A DNA stretch of 64,000 nt from Varroa destructor (Eukaryota > Arthropoda > Arachnida > Mesostigmata > Varroidae). Of this stretch, positions 39,687 through 51,800 are shown piece by piece. The notes under the pieces were generated by a model. That model made no database searches. It saw only the letters and a list, made by a program, of their open reading frames with translations, and was not told the DNA's origin. Numbering within the stretch: the first letter of the stretch is position 1; each line of letters begins with the position of its first letter. The stretch is from NCBI RefSeq assembly GCF_002443255.2, contig NW_019211455.1, positions 4,508,597-4,572,596 of the forward strand, written 5' to 3'. A program made the translations under genes and the position numbers.

Positions 39687-39889
39687 TCAGCTGGTCTTGC
39701 ATCCGGCCTGAGGAGTCGGCACGAATCCTGATGCACAAAAACATTTGTAGCTTCTTTTCAGGTCGTAGCCGTGACGTACTGGCGCTTCCCTTGCATTCGG
39801 CAATACCCCGCACGTGATGCCGTCGGGCATCAGCTGATTGCCTTCATTGGATCCGCAATGTCGATGGCGTTCGACCAGCCAATATAAAT
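39687..39889 (-). CDS. Candidate terminal cysteine-rich exon (LDLa/EGF-like remnant)
   Basis: On the minus strand the frame runs from about 39889 to a TGA at 39687. The first part (MPDGITCGVLPNARE) resembles the second half of an LDL-receptor class A module in which the first cysteine of the CDGI block is replaced by proline. The last part (YKCFCASGFVPTPQAGC) has the C-x-C-x2-GF spacing of an EGF or TIL module. The exon start is not fixed because the acceptor is weak. It may belong with the cysteine-rich segments at 41383, 43014 and 43998 on the same strand, or be a decayed duplicate of the 41383 segment, which shares the DGI and PN blocks. Confidence 0.35.
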
Positions 39890-41382
39890 AAACGTATAAC
39901 AATTGCGTCATCAATACTATGATGTCTCGGGTTCAATTTCCAGGACATTTTGCTCCATGCCACAATAAAAGATCTAATGTTGCAGGAACGCTCGCTTACC
40001 CGTTTACAGTAACAGGTTAACGAATTACAACCAATGCTGGGAGCAGGCCACAATATTGAGCGCTGTGGTGAACGAAACGGGCTTCATTATGTGTTCACTT
40101 CGACACTTGAGTGCATAAAGCAATCGTGTGGTTGGTATTTTTCTACTTTCCATTCGTAAGGTGGATTTGGATAGTTCATTGCCACCTTGACATACAAGTC
40201 CGTTATATAACGTTTGTAGTACGTTTGCACAACGCCGACACTACACACCGTAACGAAATTTTGTCGTGTGTCTGATATCTGTCATCAGTGTCCGCTTCTC
40301 AAAAGAAGCTTGGCAGCACAGTGTCTTGAGCAGCTCCTTGACAACAAGATTAACAATTTCATATTTGGAACCTTATCTCGCTGATAGTACAACATATTAC
40401 CACGCTGGTTTTGTTATCGAAGCACAGCAAAACGAATTGAGTAGTCAATCAAGACCCTTCGCTCACTCAAGAAACATGAGTAAATTACATACAAATCCTT
40501 TCAATTACAACGTACGTGATACTGTATGACTTACGAGATGTACATACGTAATGATAACATATATATATATCCTCACTACTCCTACTCGTACTAATGAAAA
40601 AGATGTAAACTACTGTTTTCAATACTCGATTAGGTTTACTTAAGATGTTCTGCCTTTAAAACGTATCGATCTATATATAATATTGAACGTCCAATTTTGC
40701 ACGTGAAGATACCCTTGAGAGGAAGATCAGGCGGTAGCTTGTTTTCCCTCATCTTTAAGTTACGCCCATTAAACGTATTACCGTTGAACGTAAGCCATTA
40801 TCCTGTCTTCGAACAAGGACATAATGCGTGAACCTCTCGGAACTGAACCTAGCCTTGACTATGAGGCCCTCAACGATTGAATCTTAGTTTGACAATTATG
40901 CTTCGTACTAACCTAACTATACAACAAACACATAAAAAAGTTGGCATGACCCTTGAACGTCTACTGATCGCAGTTGCGCGCAAGCTGACGTGACAAGAAA
41001 AGCTAGAGACGCTTGAGTCATGATAGCGAAATTAATTTTTTTAAAGGTTAATCAAAAGCTTCCATTGATTTAAAGGTTAGCGAAAATGTCCGCTGCCTTC
41101 TAGGCATCGATCCCCGTTCTAAAGTACAGCACATCAGTCTCATATATAAAAACACTATATCTGGGCCATATGTAAATCAGTGCAAATAGCGGAAAGGATG
41201 ATGTAAGAAGTCATTAGGAGGAATGATTACGAAAACTGGTCATGCTTTACGTTCCGTATGCTGATCGAACGCCGGCGTCGTAGATGAAGGCATTGTGCAA
41301 GTTTCTTTGCTCTTGTCAAATCCATCAGGCTAGCCCATTGCAAACCCTTGAGCATGGCAGGCATTGGCCTAAAAAGCGATAC
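39890..41382. other. AT-rich stretch, no gene seen
   Basis: No exon, repeat longer than a short TA run near 40558, or RNA gene was recognised. Confidence 0.5.
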
Positions 41383-41476
41383 CTGAAAAAGTCGTTTTTC
41401 TTGCATTGTTCATGACAGTGCTCTTCATCTGCGCCATTTGGACCCTGCATGATTCCGTCGCACGTCCCGTTTTCTG
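41383..41476 (-). CDS. Candidate LDL-receptor class A-like exon
   Basis: On the minus strand, between a GCGTAG acceptor and a CAG/GTATCG donor, a 94-nt segment reads ENGTCDGIMQGPNGADEEHC and then HEQCKKNDFF. The CDG...NGADEEHC block is the calcium-binding second half of an LDLa module, although the usual fifth cysteine (CDG-x2-DC) is replaced by QG. The exon enters in phase 1 and leaves in phase 2. LDLa modules in secreted or cell-surface receptors bind ligand through a disulfide-stabilised calcium site. This is part of the minus-strand cysteine-rich series between 39.7 and 44.1 kb. Confidence 0.42.
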
Positions 41477-43013
41477 CTACGCGATGGCCGTCAAGCACTC
41501 GAAGAGCTGAACCCATTCGTTACGCAATGCTTTTTATCGGATCCGTATTCACAATCAATGTATAGGTCGCACTTAACGGTCAACGAAAGCCTGTTACCAC
41601 TGTTACACGAATGGCAAGTGAGCCCCAATGGACGACACAGCGAAAGCACCAGTATCGCTTACTCTGTTCCGACTAGCTGTTCTAAGAAGGTCAACTCATA
41701 TTGTAGTGTTAATTAATAATGTTAAATTCATTCCCTATGCTCATCCAATATTGAGCCATCATTTTGTTCCAAAAAGTGGTACTCTACTTTTAGTAAACAT
41801 GTAAGTTAAGCCTACATCTGTATCCTATATAACTCGAATATGACGTGTTTGTGACTAGATTCTTCTATAGGTTCTTTCACCGTTAAGAATTAATAACAAA
41901 CACACCAAACCGAATTTCTCAGAGCGGGGGGAAATCGTTTTCACAACGGTAAAATATGAGTTACGTAAAACACGAAAAAAAAAGATTTGATAAACATAAA
42001 TTTCGTATGTCAAAGCAGTACTTTTTTTGAGCTGTAATGCTAAGGATGCTCTCAGACCATACGAGACTTCCCGAGGCTTTAGAATCGCATTCATTGACAT
42101 ACCGATGTTAGGCTGTGGATTCAGATCTTGAAAAAGATGTTTGTTTTATGCTGAAGCTATCGACGTAACTACTGAAAACGTCAATCCGATCCTATTTAAT
42201 CTCAGCCTGCTTTTTGCGTGGGTTGTAATTGTCATTGCTCTGGAAGGAAAATAAGCTCACGGATTTTGTCCTGATCTCTCGAAACTTACTAAATTGAGAT
42301 TGAAAAGGAACTAATAATATGTAGCATTCGCTTTTTCGGTTTCTGTTCTACCGAACTGTAATCACTGAGTAATGCCGTACTCGAGCTAGATAAAGGAACA
42401 AGGACAACGTAATAAAGGCAGCGCATACTTTTTCCACTATCGCAACACCTTTGTGTATGGGCCAGATGTTAGAGCGCTGACTGCAATGCCACCGACTGTA
42501 CACGACCACTCGTATCGGAAGACGTGTTAATGGTTATCGAAGATGCAATAAGTTTTGCACCAGATTGAATAGAGTCTTACTATCTACAGGTACTAATTAA
42601 CAAGTAATAAGCTATCAATGGTTCGTTTCGTTCCGTGGCTAGGCACATGGCTCATAGGTTTTGTAGGACAAATGTTTCTCTTTTTGATAAATAGAAGCCT
42701 TGACCTATTGAGCGGAAAGCTCTTGGCAACGTGTCTACTTTAGCACTCTACTTGCTGATAAGGTCCATTAAATGTATTTACGGTTACACAATACGCTGAG
42801 AACTTCGAGCATTTGTTAACAATTATCTACCATAGTCTCTCCGGCCACTTATATGGAAATGAAAACTACATCAGTGTAACGCAGAAAGACAAGTGTGCAC
42901 GATCAGATATATTATGCTGCGCGCCGTTCATGACGCAACCGTATACTTAAATGACGTTCGTTTAACCCATTGCGGCGATCCGCGTTGTCGTCACACTCAA
43001 TTGAATCCTCTGT
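41477..43013. other. AT-rich stretch, no gene seen
   Basis: Nothing beyond short chance frames. A segment near 42.46-42.53 kb resembles a tRNA D-arm (GTTAGAGCGCTGACTGC) but lacks an acceptor stem and a good B box, so it was not called. Confidence 0.45.
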
Positions 43014-43170
43014 TCATATACAAGGAACCTCTTCCATTTTACATTCGTCTGTTAAACAGTCAGCATTACAACAGTTCTTATAGTAACGCTTAACTCCATC
43101 ACGGCACAGATCGTATGCTGTACGGTCTTCGTTTGCGCACGCTAAGTCGTTTCGCTTGCAACCGAATACA
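43014..43170 (-). CDS. Candidate cysteine-rich exon, possibly divergent LDLa
   Basis: The minus-strand frame reads GCKRNDLACANEDRTAYDLC followed by KRYYKNCCNADCLTDEC and a stop at 43014. Nine cysteines in about 50 residues, with a CC pair, indicate a small disulfide-rich domain. The C-x6-C-x10-C opening is like the LDLa module at 43998, but the CDG block is altered to CRDG. A donor-like T/GTAAAA within the frame at 43037-43042 would end the exon in phase 1, typical of modular extracellular exons. An insulin-like or small-toxin-like fold is a weaker alternative. Confidence 0.38.
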
Positions 43171-43997
43171 ATGTCATTGAATTTAAACAGACTGAGCATA
43201 TTAATAATCACCAATGTACTTCACGTAATCTTCGTGCCGTGTCTCTCACTGAAAAAATACATTGTCAATATTTTTGAGCCGTCTAAAATTTTCTGTCAAC
43301 TGGCGCAAATTTTGAAATCAGCGTAAACGCTCACATTCAAATATCATTTTAGCTTTGAACCAGACTAGAGCTTCTCCGAAAAATAAACCGAGCTGCAAGG
43401 ATTATCCTGTGCAGGATGTGTATACCCAAAGCGATGTTTATATAATCGGAGTACTTCGAAAATTCATTATTTCTGCATAATCGAAGACGCTGGAACGATT
43501 CGATGTTCCGCTTGAGATCATCCTCATCTCTCGCGCCATTCAATACCTATGGGATTTTGTAAACTGCGACCTTTTCAGAAAACAGTGCCATTGACGTTTC
43601 TACTAATTCCGTCGTACAAACCTGCAATTGTCCACTGTACTTCACCATATACCCTTTGGACCTAGCACTTTATTTTCGAATAGATACCCTTAGTCAAGCT
43701 CTGTAAATTGCTTTTTATGAAGCGATCTTTTACATTATTTTCATTATATTTTATTTTTGTTACATTTTTACATTATTTCAACGCCATATGCTCTACGTGA
43801 AATGATTTTCCTTGTTCTCCTGTTGTAGTTCCTGTAGAAATTTTCGAAATATATAGTAATATGAGATAATAAAAAGCGAAACACAGTTGAGCGTTGTAAA
43901 ATTTACTGTATCTTAATTAATCAGACTCATTTGGGCGGTCGACCTGATCACTGAATATCAAAAATATCGATTGTTTGTAATTGACACCTGAATGAAC

Positions 43998-44124
43998 CTC
44001 TACTGCAGTCGATCGTCTCATTGGAAAATAGTTGGTCTTCGCAGTCATTCCAGCCGTCGCATCGAGATACCTCATACGTTTCCGACGCGGGACACTTAAG
44101 ATAATTGTTGTCCTCACTGCACTT
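43998..44124 (-). CDS. LDL-receptor class A module exon (partial gene)
   Basis: On the minus strand, after an acceptor-like CTAAACTAAG, the frame reads KCSEDNNYLKCPASETYEVS and then RCDGWNDCEDQLFSNETIDC. The C-D-G-x2-D-C-x-D core and the spaced final cysteine are the signature of an LDL-receptor class A module; the usual third cysteine appears missing. Such modules occur in lipoprotein receptors, CORIN-like proteases, relaxin-type receptors and tick/mite secreted proteins. The donor is placed at G/GTTCAT, which is weak, so the exon end is approximate. The host gene is unknown, and related segments follow at 43014, 41383 and 39687. Confidence 0.52.
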
Positions 44125-44486
44125 CTTAGTTTAGGACTAATCAGTGGTACCTGCTTGACATCAGCAGTTTCAGCAAGAAACGGTATTCTTTCACTGTTTG
44201 AATCAATTTAGCATTTGTGTAGGTGCCATCGACATACAGATAAGAGCGTTTCTGGCCACGGCTGACATGATGTAACCCATCTTCTACGACATAGACGAGT
44301 ACATGTCATAGGCATCTTGTATGTTCACACGTGCTTCCACTTTTACGGTTAGCTGCGGCAGCAAAAAAGCATGTGTAAGTTTTATGAAGGGCTAAACTTG
44401 CGTATTATTAAATTGATATCTAACAGGTTTCAACGTTTAGCTCTGAACAAAGACATGCAGCCTTTTATTCATATTAGGGCAACAAA
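44125..44486. other. Short AT-rich gap, nothing seen
   Basis: Sequence between the LDLa-like exon and the 3' end of the minus-strand mariner. A terminal inverted repeat of the mariner could lie here, but none was identified. Confidence 0.45.
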
Positions 44487-45360
44487 TCAATTTATGGTAT
44501 ATTCGCCGTCATTTCCAATGACCTTCTTCCTTCTCTTGGCCAATTCGGAAATTTTTAAATCTAGTCTTGAAATACTTGTCGATTTGACATCTTGTTTACC
44601 GTAAAATGTACGGTTAATAATTTTCCTCTGCGCTGATTAAAAAAGGTTCTACTCAGGTTCTTGCTGGGCGATTTTCACAGTCTGTACCATGTGTGGCTTG
44701 GCATTGCCATAGATATGGATTATCTGGCCTCGCCTATCCGGTCACTTCTGTAGGATAGCCTCATTCACTTGATTTTCCTTGGGCATACGCAGACCTTGTT
44801 GACTAGTGTTTTTTGCAAGCATTACTTCGGGTATAAGGCCCGTACTGTTTCATCAAGCGCAAATCATCGTTCTTTTAAAATGGATATCTAGTTTAACTCT
44901 CGGCTTAGGCGTTTCTTTCAACGCTATTTATTCGTTCTTCTGTTTCAAATGGTCAAGGGAACACCACTTTCCAGTGATAATGAATTTATCATCGTGGTTG
45001 CGTGTTGGTCGGAGCCAACTAATGCTGAGACGCAATGGAAGTCCGTGTTTCTTTGTAGTGCTCACTCAGCTCATTGACCTATTTTTATCTAGCAAGTTCG
45101 ATAAAGTGCCTGTCGATCGCGAATTCCTTACCAGTTGTCTTCAAAGTTCCCTTAGTCGGTCCTCATGGGTCTTAAATGGCTGACCGAACCTCTAGTTACA
45201 AGATGCCATTCATGATCTTCGCAAACAAGTTTTAAGCGGTCTTCTTAGTTAGAGAATTGTCACTGTGTACGGCGCAATCATCACATGCTATGTTGGCAGG
45301 TGTTTGGTCTAGGCCAAAAGTGAAACAGGGTAGATGTCGAAAATGCACCTTTTTCGCTTA
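44487..45360 (-). mobile_element. Degenerate mariner transposon, opposite orientation
   Basis: Read on the minus strand, pieces of mariner transposase appear in the right order: EKVHFRHLPCF at the N-terminus, ELSEHYKETRTSIASQH in the linker, FIITGKWCSLDHLKQKNE at the first catalytic block with its Asp lost, KPRVKLDIHFKRTMICA, YGNAKPHMV corresponding to the DNARPH block, and the exact-looking C-terminus KKVIGNDGEYTIN before a TGA at 44487. Many stops and frameshifts separate them, and the span is shorter than an intact ~1 kb reading frame. It is an inactive fossil. The + strand frame 44806-45183 (125 codons) is only its antisense shadow. No inverted repeats were identified. Confidence 0.87.
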
Positions 45361-47713
45361 AGACGTTTATCCTTGAAGCCTAAAATTACGCTTATTGCAG
45401 AATTAAATTACAATGGATTTACGAAAGAGAGAGAACCATGTGGAAGGAAACAGAAAGCTAAAAGATAAAGAAACGTTAAATACAAGCGGAAAGTACTTTT
45501 GTTCCAAGCCAATAAAGAGTGAAACAACTCACTTAATTTTTTACAAATTTATCAAAATTTTTTTACGCATTCAACATAGCTTGAATATGCTTACTAACTT
45601 CAGAACAGCCATAACGTGTTAGCGCTAGCGTTAATGCCAGGAGACAAAAATATACAATTACGCATTACAGCTTACGCCAAGCAAAACGAAAGTAATAAGC
45701 TATCGTAAAAGTTGAAGATATTATAAGCAGAGGTGTATGCTTTCTTTATAGGGGCGGCCAACTACAAACTTGACTTTTTGTGTTGTTCTATAATTAAAAA
45801 AACATAAAGCGTTTCGACGAATGGCTGTAATATACGAAGTACATTCGCTTTCTTCGCAAGCCGAAGGTGAAAGGAAAAACACTGATGGACTTGAGCGTCC
45901 TAAGGGTTTGTGTCTATTTGTGGTCAGCATTTGTCCAATTTTTTTGCTTCTAACTGAAAAGAGTATATCGGGTGTATTGTTTTTCTCACTTGTATGTCTA
46001 CTGTCTAACAATAAAGTGTATCCTTCAAAGAATACTTAATCTTTTCTTAAAAAAATGAGTAAGTTTTCGTAAAGAATGAAGTTATTCATTTATTACACAC
46101 CCCTTTAAGATGGAGATAAAAATAATATGGCCACGGTAGAGTGGCGTTTCCGTCTCATAACCGAAAAAGAGGCCATCTGTATTATTAAAAGCGTAAACAT
46201 TAATCTAAATTTTTTTTTGTCGATAATATCCATTCTCATTATTTTTGTCCCTCTAGAGAGACTCTCGAAGCGTTTCATTGCGAATTATAAGACAGGCCCA
46301 ACATTTTGCGTTTATACAAATCTAGCACTTTGTGAACTTCCAAACGGGCATCAGTTTCACTAATTTTAAATTGTCTACACAGTTTTTCAACGTCTGCAAG
46401 GACAGTTTAAGACACCTTCTTCTCAAAAATTGCATTTTATTTTTTTTTTTTACAGTATCTTTGTCTAATCGCATCCATATTTGGTGTTTTCGACGGGTTT
46501 AGAAACTTTGGATTAACTATAGTGTTTCCTTCGCGTCAAACGAAGATGGAACATACAGGATGTATGTTTATAAATCTGACGTATGGACATATTTCTACGT
46601 ACACTTCAAGAAATATTTCTATATAATATCCAATTATTTTGCAGTCGAAAGGACGCTCATACCTGTGCACGATGTCACAGTAACCTCCGCTTAAAACAAC
46701 GGAGACATTAAAAATATTAAGACCTTTCAGTAAATCAAATGCTCGGCTATTTCAGGCAGGGTTTGGCCCCTCCAAAATCCTAAAGGGGCTAACACCCGTC
46801 CAGGTATCAGTCATTGTAGCATACATGTCTTCATTGGATTTTTTGAAAAACAGCTTATTTGGAATATCATAATAGACGAAAACAGCTGCATGATAGACAT
46901 ACAGTCACTTTAAACAGTTAAATCTATACTAACGTAATTGCTAAATTAGTTATGTCAGAAGTAACAGAATACAAAGATACACTTCTTTAAAACAGGAGGA
47001 CGTTACTTACAATTAGAAGACCCGTCATCTTTATTTAACCTTTCTATAGTCCTCCTTTTTAACGCACGAATGTTTTGTCTGCTTTAAGGTTCATTTCACA
47101 TAAACCCTAAAATAAATTTTCAGAATTATTTGATCCGATATTTGTGATGTTTATTTTGTAAGTTTACATCTGTCGTGCAGCTTCTGCGTAGGCGCAGCCC
47201 AATTTCGTCAAATCATTTGTTCAGCCCAAATGAATCTTTTTGTGCACAGTTCCAGTTGCCATGTTTTTAACGCAGGAATGTCACACTTCACAACAGAAAT
47301 TGTGAAACTTTTACCTGGTTACACATAGAACAGTTAGCAGAATTAGTTGACTGTGGAACAAAAACCAAGTGATTAACGACAAAGTAATTAAAAATGAGCT
47401 AAACTCAACTTGATTTAGGAAGGAATATACACAATAAATGTATACTGTAAATTTCTTTACACAGACACGTTCAAAGCTAATAATTAGAGCGTCCTCTGCC
47501 ATCGACGTATGCTGCCATCTGTATACGTCCTTTAGGGCACTTCTGGTGGCCACCTTCCCTTATTATAGCAACACTACTATTTTGGCGACCTTGATCACAT
47601 TTAACTATAAACTAAGGTGGCCTTTAGAATATCTACATGCTCAAGAAGTTACTGAAAAGTATGCCATCTTATCTATCTTTAGGGTCAATCTCTAAAGGCT
47701 TAATCGGTGTGCG
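45361..47713. other. AT-rich stretch, no gene supported
   Basis: Several 70-100-codon frames occur on both strands (for example 45721-46011 and 47311-47553), but their translations look random and no splice-bounded, composition-distinct segment stands out. A short stem GGCCCCT/AGGGGCT lies near 46765-46790. Confidence 0.4.
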
Positions 47714-48888
47714 TTACATTACGACGGCCTCTCTACCCCTTTTAACGTCGATAATAAGTAGACGATAGTTCCCTCGGCTTTCGTGAACAACGTCATCGAC
47801 AGAGTAGTACGCGTGACTACGGACAAAACGTTGCCGATGTTTGCATAGTCTAGTTTTGCGATCATCCGTTCGACAAACCTTGAGCAGATCTTGATGATTT
47901 TTACGGATCAAGCCCAACGTTCTCTTGCCATTCGCCACAATAGCGGTTGATCCTGTAAATAGCATAAAGCCAATCCGAGCTGTCGAGAAGCGTGAAGCCT
48001 TGAATGTTAGACTTACGACTCCGATAAAGTCGTCTCCTGTAAAGCCGCCAAAGCTGTTTTGTCCCTCAAAAAGGTATGTGGGAAACTATCGATGTTAGCA
48101 ACAGTTAGCGCACCTATACCGGCGTCATGCTTGGGTATCAAAAACATATAACGTCTTCCAAGTATGTAGAGCATAATTTCGCAATTTTTCCACGAGAATG
48201 TACAGAGTGTATTATTAGCAGAATGTATATAGTGTTATTTTTAGTGTCGATGCTTACGACAAAATTTTTTACATCAACATGCAACGAAATAATTAAATCC
48301 GGTAACACGTTGCCAGCGGCAATCGTTTCCGTTGCACACATCCCGTTGTTGATAGAATAGTAGAAAAACAGCGACGGACGCTTTCCGTGCCGCATCGGCT
48401 CTTTAAAGTTATGCATGCAGTCAGAAATTTTTATTGCTAGTTCGGTACGACCTGTCTCGTTCACATCCGGCTAACGATACCAAATATATATTAGCGGCGC
48501 TACACTATTGCACCACGTTCCATTTACGGGTCTATGGTTTTTACCGCAAAAGCATTTGTATCCCAGTGAAAAACATCACTCGTCAGCCATTGATCAATAC
48601 AAGAAATAGCTGTCGACCTCCGCTGCGAGAAGAACATCGAAAACCGTAGTTACCTTTAGGAGGTACAGGCTTTCGACACCCACTACACGAATGCGCTCCA
48701 ACTAATGAAGCCCCGAGGCGCAGACTCACACTAATTCGTACAGAGTCGCCATCGGGGAAGAGCGTAGTAAGAAAATGAGATGGTAACGTGCGCAACCATA
48801 CTTCCGCGGCATTTCTTGTAACTGCACCAGGCCGAACAGATCTTCTTGGGCTCTCTTGGTGCCCTATCGCAAAAAGTCTCTTGAGTCC
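47714..48888 (-). CDS. Three-exon open gene model, unknown family (5' end uncertain)
   Basis: Read 3' to 5' along the window, three open segments join with agreeing phases. Exon A, about 48888-48654, contains NAAEVWLRTLPSHFL and VRISVSLRLGASLVGAHSC and ends AAAG/GTAACT in phase 1. Exon B, 48451-48258, starts after GAGACAG in phase 1, reads RTELAIKISDCMHNFKEP onward and ends GTC/GTAAGC in phase 0. Exon C, 48085-47714, contains GFTGDDFIGVVSLTF and LLKVCRTDDRKTRLCKHRQ and ends at a TAA. The introns of 202 and 172 nt match the short introns of the confirmed genes. The joined product is about 260 residues with several cysteines. The 5' end is not fixed: a second open frame at 48.87-49.06 kb overlaps exon A out of frame. 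No family was recognised; a weak likeness to TGF-beta prodomains was not supported because no cystine-knot domain follows. Confidence 0.42.
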
Positions 48889-51800
48889 TCAGTAAAGCTT
48901 ATTGAAGCTTCAGGCTCATTGGAATTGCTTCCTCCCGAGGGAAATGCGCTAACGTATCTGGTTCTGATCAAAACTGTGGCAATAAAATCGGCATGTACAA
49001 CGGCCGCCTCCAGTAGGTAGGCCACTAATGCAAAGTACGAGGTGTATCAAACATCAGCCAGTTAATAAATACTGCTATATCTAACCCTGTGTGGGCTTCA
49101 AGTGGGCTGTGTCATCGCGTAAGAGTTGCATATTGAGAAGTTCTTTTAGCCTACCCATAACAACAATATTATGCAAGAACAATAGTATAATATGCTATTG
49201 CAAGCAACTTTATTTCTAGGCTAATGAGACGTAAATACCAAAGAAAGTGCTAAGAGGCTATATATATATATATATATACTACATAAAAGGAGAATGTCCC
49301 ATACAATGGCGCGAAACCACATTTGTTTCATCCAAGCAGATCCGGATCGACATTTGATTTTTGCCTATATTATCACTGTCACGTATAACAAGCCATTTGA
49401 ATTATTAGTTTTGTTACAATGGTATGTAATTTTCTCTATTAATGCCTCACGCTGTAATCGCAGTGTGAATTAACTCACATAAAAAAGACTATGATTTTTT
49501 TCTCCCGGTAGTTTCAAATCTTTGCCAGTCTCTATGTGATCTAAGCAACCCTGAATGTTTGTTTATTGCAATGATAAATGTATCGCCAATATATTAATGG
49601 TTCATTGTTACATTACATATACATACTAGCACTGAAACTGACCTACAGACACGACGACTAAGCTCACCAGCAACAATAAAGTGTAAACACAAAATCGTTG
49701 TGCTGAGAGACCCAACAGCGCCCGCAAATACGCCATATTGTTTGCGGATCGACTAGAAGGATTAGAGCTTCGCTATAGAATCTAATCTTCTAAGAATTCG
49801 TGAGTCCAGAGCCGTGAATGGCAGTCAGCCATTTAGCTTACAAGAGGTAAACTCACTAATAAGAAGCACTTCCTTTGAAAGCAATCGCCATGTCTCTAAT
49901 CAGTGTCATAGTACAAGCACGTTCGCTTAAGTACGTAACTTAGACGAATTCTCACATATCGACCGTTTACAAACTGTCCTAAGAAGATACTTAGCTTGAT
50001 GAAAATCTACTTTTGATGTTCTTTTACGTGTACACTACCAAAACAAGCTTGGAAATCGTATTACTTCTGTGGGTATGTAGGTGTACCCGGATGGCGAATC
50101 GGCAGCTATTTTTCCGTAAAAATCGATTGCGTCTCAACCTATGTTTTGCCATACGTATGTTGTGTCGGGCTAAAGTAACCTGTGCACTGTAGGATATCAT
50201 CCTTGATAGATAAACCCGCGTCTAAAGGAAGTCGTCAAGGTATGGGTCTATGGGTTTGATAAGTTCATTATAATGCTAAAAAAATAACTAACATGACTGT
50301 TTAAAACCGACATTTATTGCGAAATAACAAAATATATTTACCGATAAAATCATTAACTAAAGATTTGATTATAAATCGGCAGAATGCATCCTATGTGCGA
50401 GGTAAATTCTCAATCAAGCCAGTGAGTAAAGGTTCTGATCATCAGCATCTCAAGTCCATTCCATTAACAAAAACGTCGGTCAGTTAACGAAAAGAAAGTA
50501 TTTCCCTAATCTTGAACAGTCTTCAGGAACAGAATTAAATCTTGATCTCATAATACAATAGCTCCGTTGAGACGTATTGTCCAAAGCCAATGTTGCGTAA
50601 ATTTCTTCGTAATGAATCTATAAGTGGGCGAGTGCACAGCCATGCTGCGAATCAGCATAGGCCGCCCATCCGCCGCCAGCGGAAAATACCCTGCACTACA
50701 AAAAAATCATTCTTATATGATGCACTAGATTTTAATATAATTGTTCATGTTTCAATTTTTTGTTCATTAAATGAAGGGTTTGTTTAATGTATCCTTCTTG
50801 CTCTAGTTTGTCTAAAAGGGCGAACATTATGTAGTATGTATGCTTTCACGTGTTTTACATTCGATATTCATGCCGGTAGGCATTACTTTACACACCGCTG
50901 GCTCCCAGCACGAAATAAGCTGTGTCTACGCCCACTTCCGAACCTAGACCATTACATGTCGCTAAATTCAGTAGAGGGACACGTTACTCGTTGCGTTATC
51001 ACGGGGACGTACAGAACACGTAAGAAAAAATCAAATAGGCAGTAGCACACCCATTCGGGGGTTGCTTTTTTGGATTATGTTCTTATTTTTTTTATGTTTA
51101 ATAGACAACGTGTGTGCATTATTATAGCAGTGATAATAAAAGTCTTGTAAGTAGAAACATCACGTGTAAGGATGGTTCCTTGAACTTAGTATGATTGTGG
51201 CAGTTCTCTTGGTAGTTGAAACACAGACGGGCATAGACAGACTTCGTTTCGAGCAGGGAGCCAGCCGTCTAAGAGAATGTCTAACGGCCGTACCGGACGT
51301 AAAACACGAAACACAGGAAATGACTACATAAAAGGCGGGTTCTTAATGCACCAAAATAAATTAGATTAATTAACAGATAGTATGTAAAGTTTTTAGCAGG
51401 ATCTGCAAAGGAATAATTTTAGAGTAGCCGAACTAATTTTTACTGTGATCAATTAAATATGATTCATGAATTATTAACTTAAAATGACTGATTACAGGTA
51501 ACTATAAAGGTTCCAAGGTATTATCCGATTTGATTCGATGTGAGCCACTCCAGCAATTATTATTGCCTACATACACGCCTTTAGTGCAGGTCTTTAAGGA
51601 AGCCGAACATTTCTATATTCTTGTGTCATATTAGAAATATTTTACTTTTAGCAAAGTTTTTTTTTGCTTTAGTTTTAATAGCGTAATAAATTACTAAACC
51701 AGTTATGAAAAAATTGTTTTTAACTTCAATTGAAAACCTTTACAAATGTGAACCCGTCAGCGAGTCACATCCCGCCCAGCCAGCGACCAGTTTGTTATGT

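Noticed and set aside
42460..42530. tRNA gene
   Set aside because: D-arm-like text without an acceptor stem, anticodon arm or proper B box.
39687..44124. M12B (reprolysin) metalloprotease as the source of the cysteine-rich segments
   Set aside because: No HExxHxxGxxH zinc site was found by eye on either strand nearby, and the CDG...DE patterns fit LDLa modules better.
44806..45183. Open frame of 125 codons on the + strand
   Set aside because: It is the antisense of the minus-strand mariner relic.
47714..48888. TGF-beta/activin prodomain identity for the three-exon model
   Set aside because: The EVWLR block and following strands are only suggestive; no cystine-knot mature domain or clear furin site follows.
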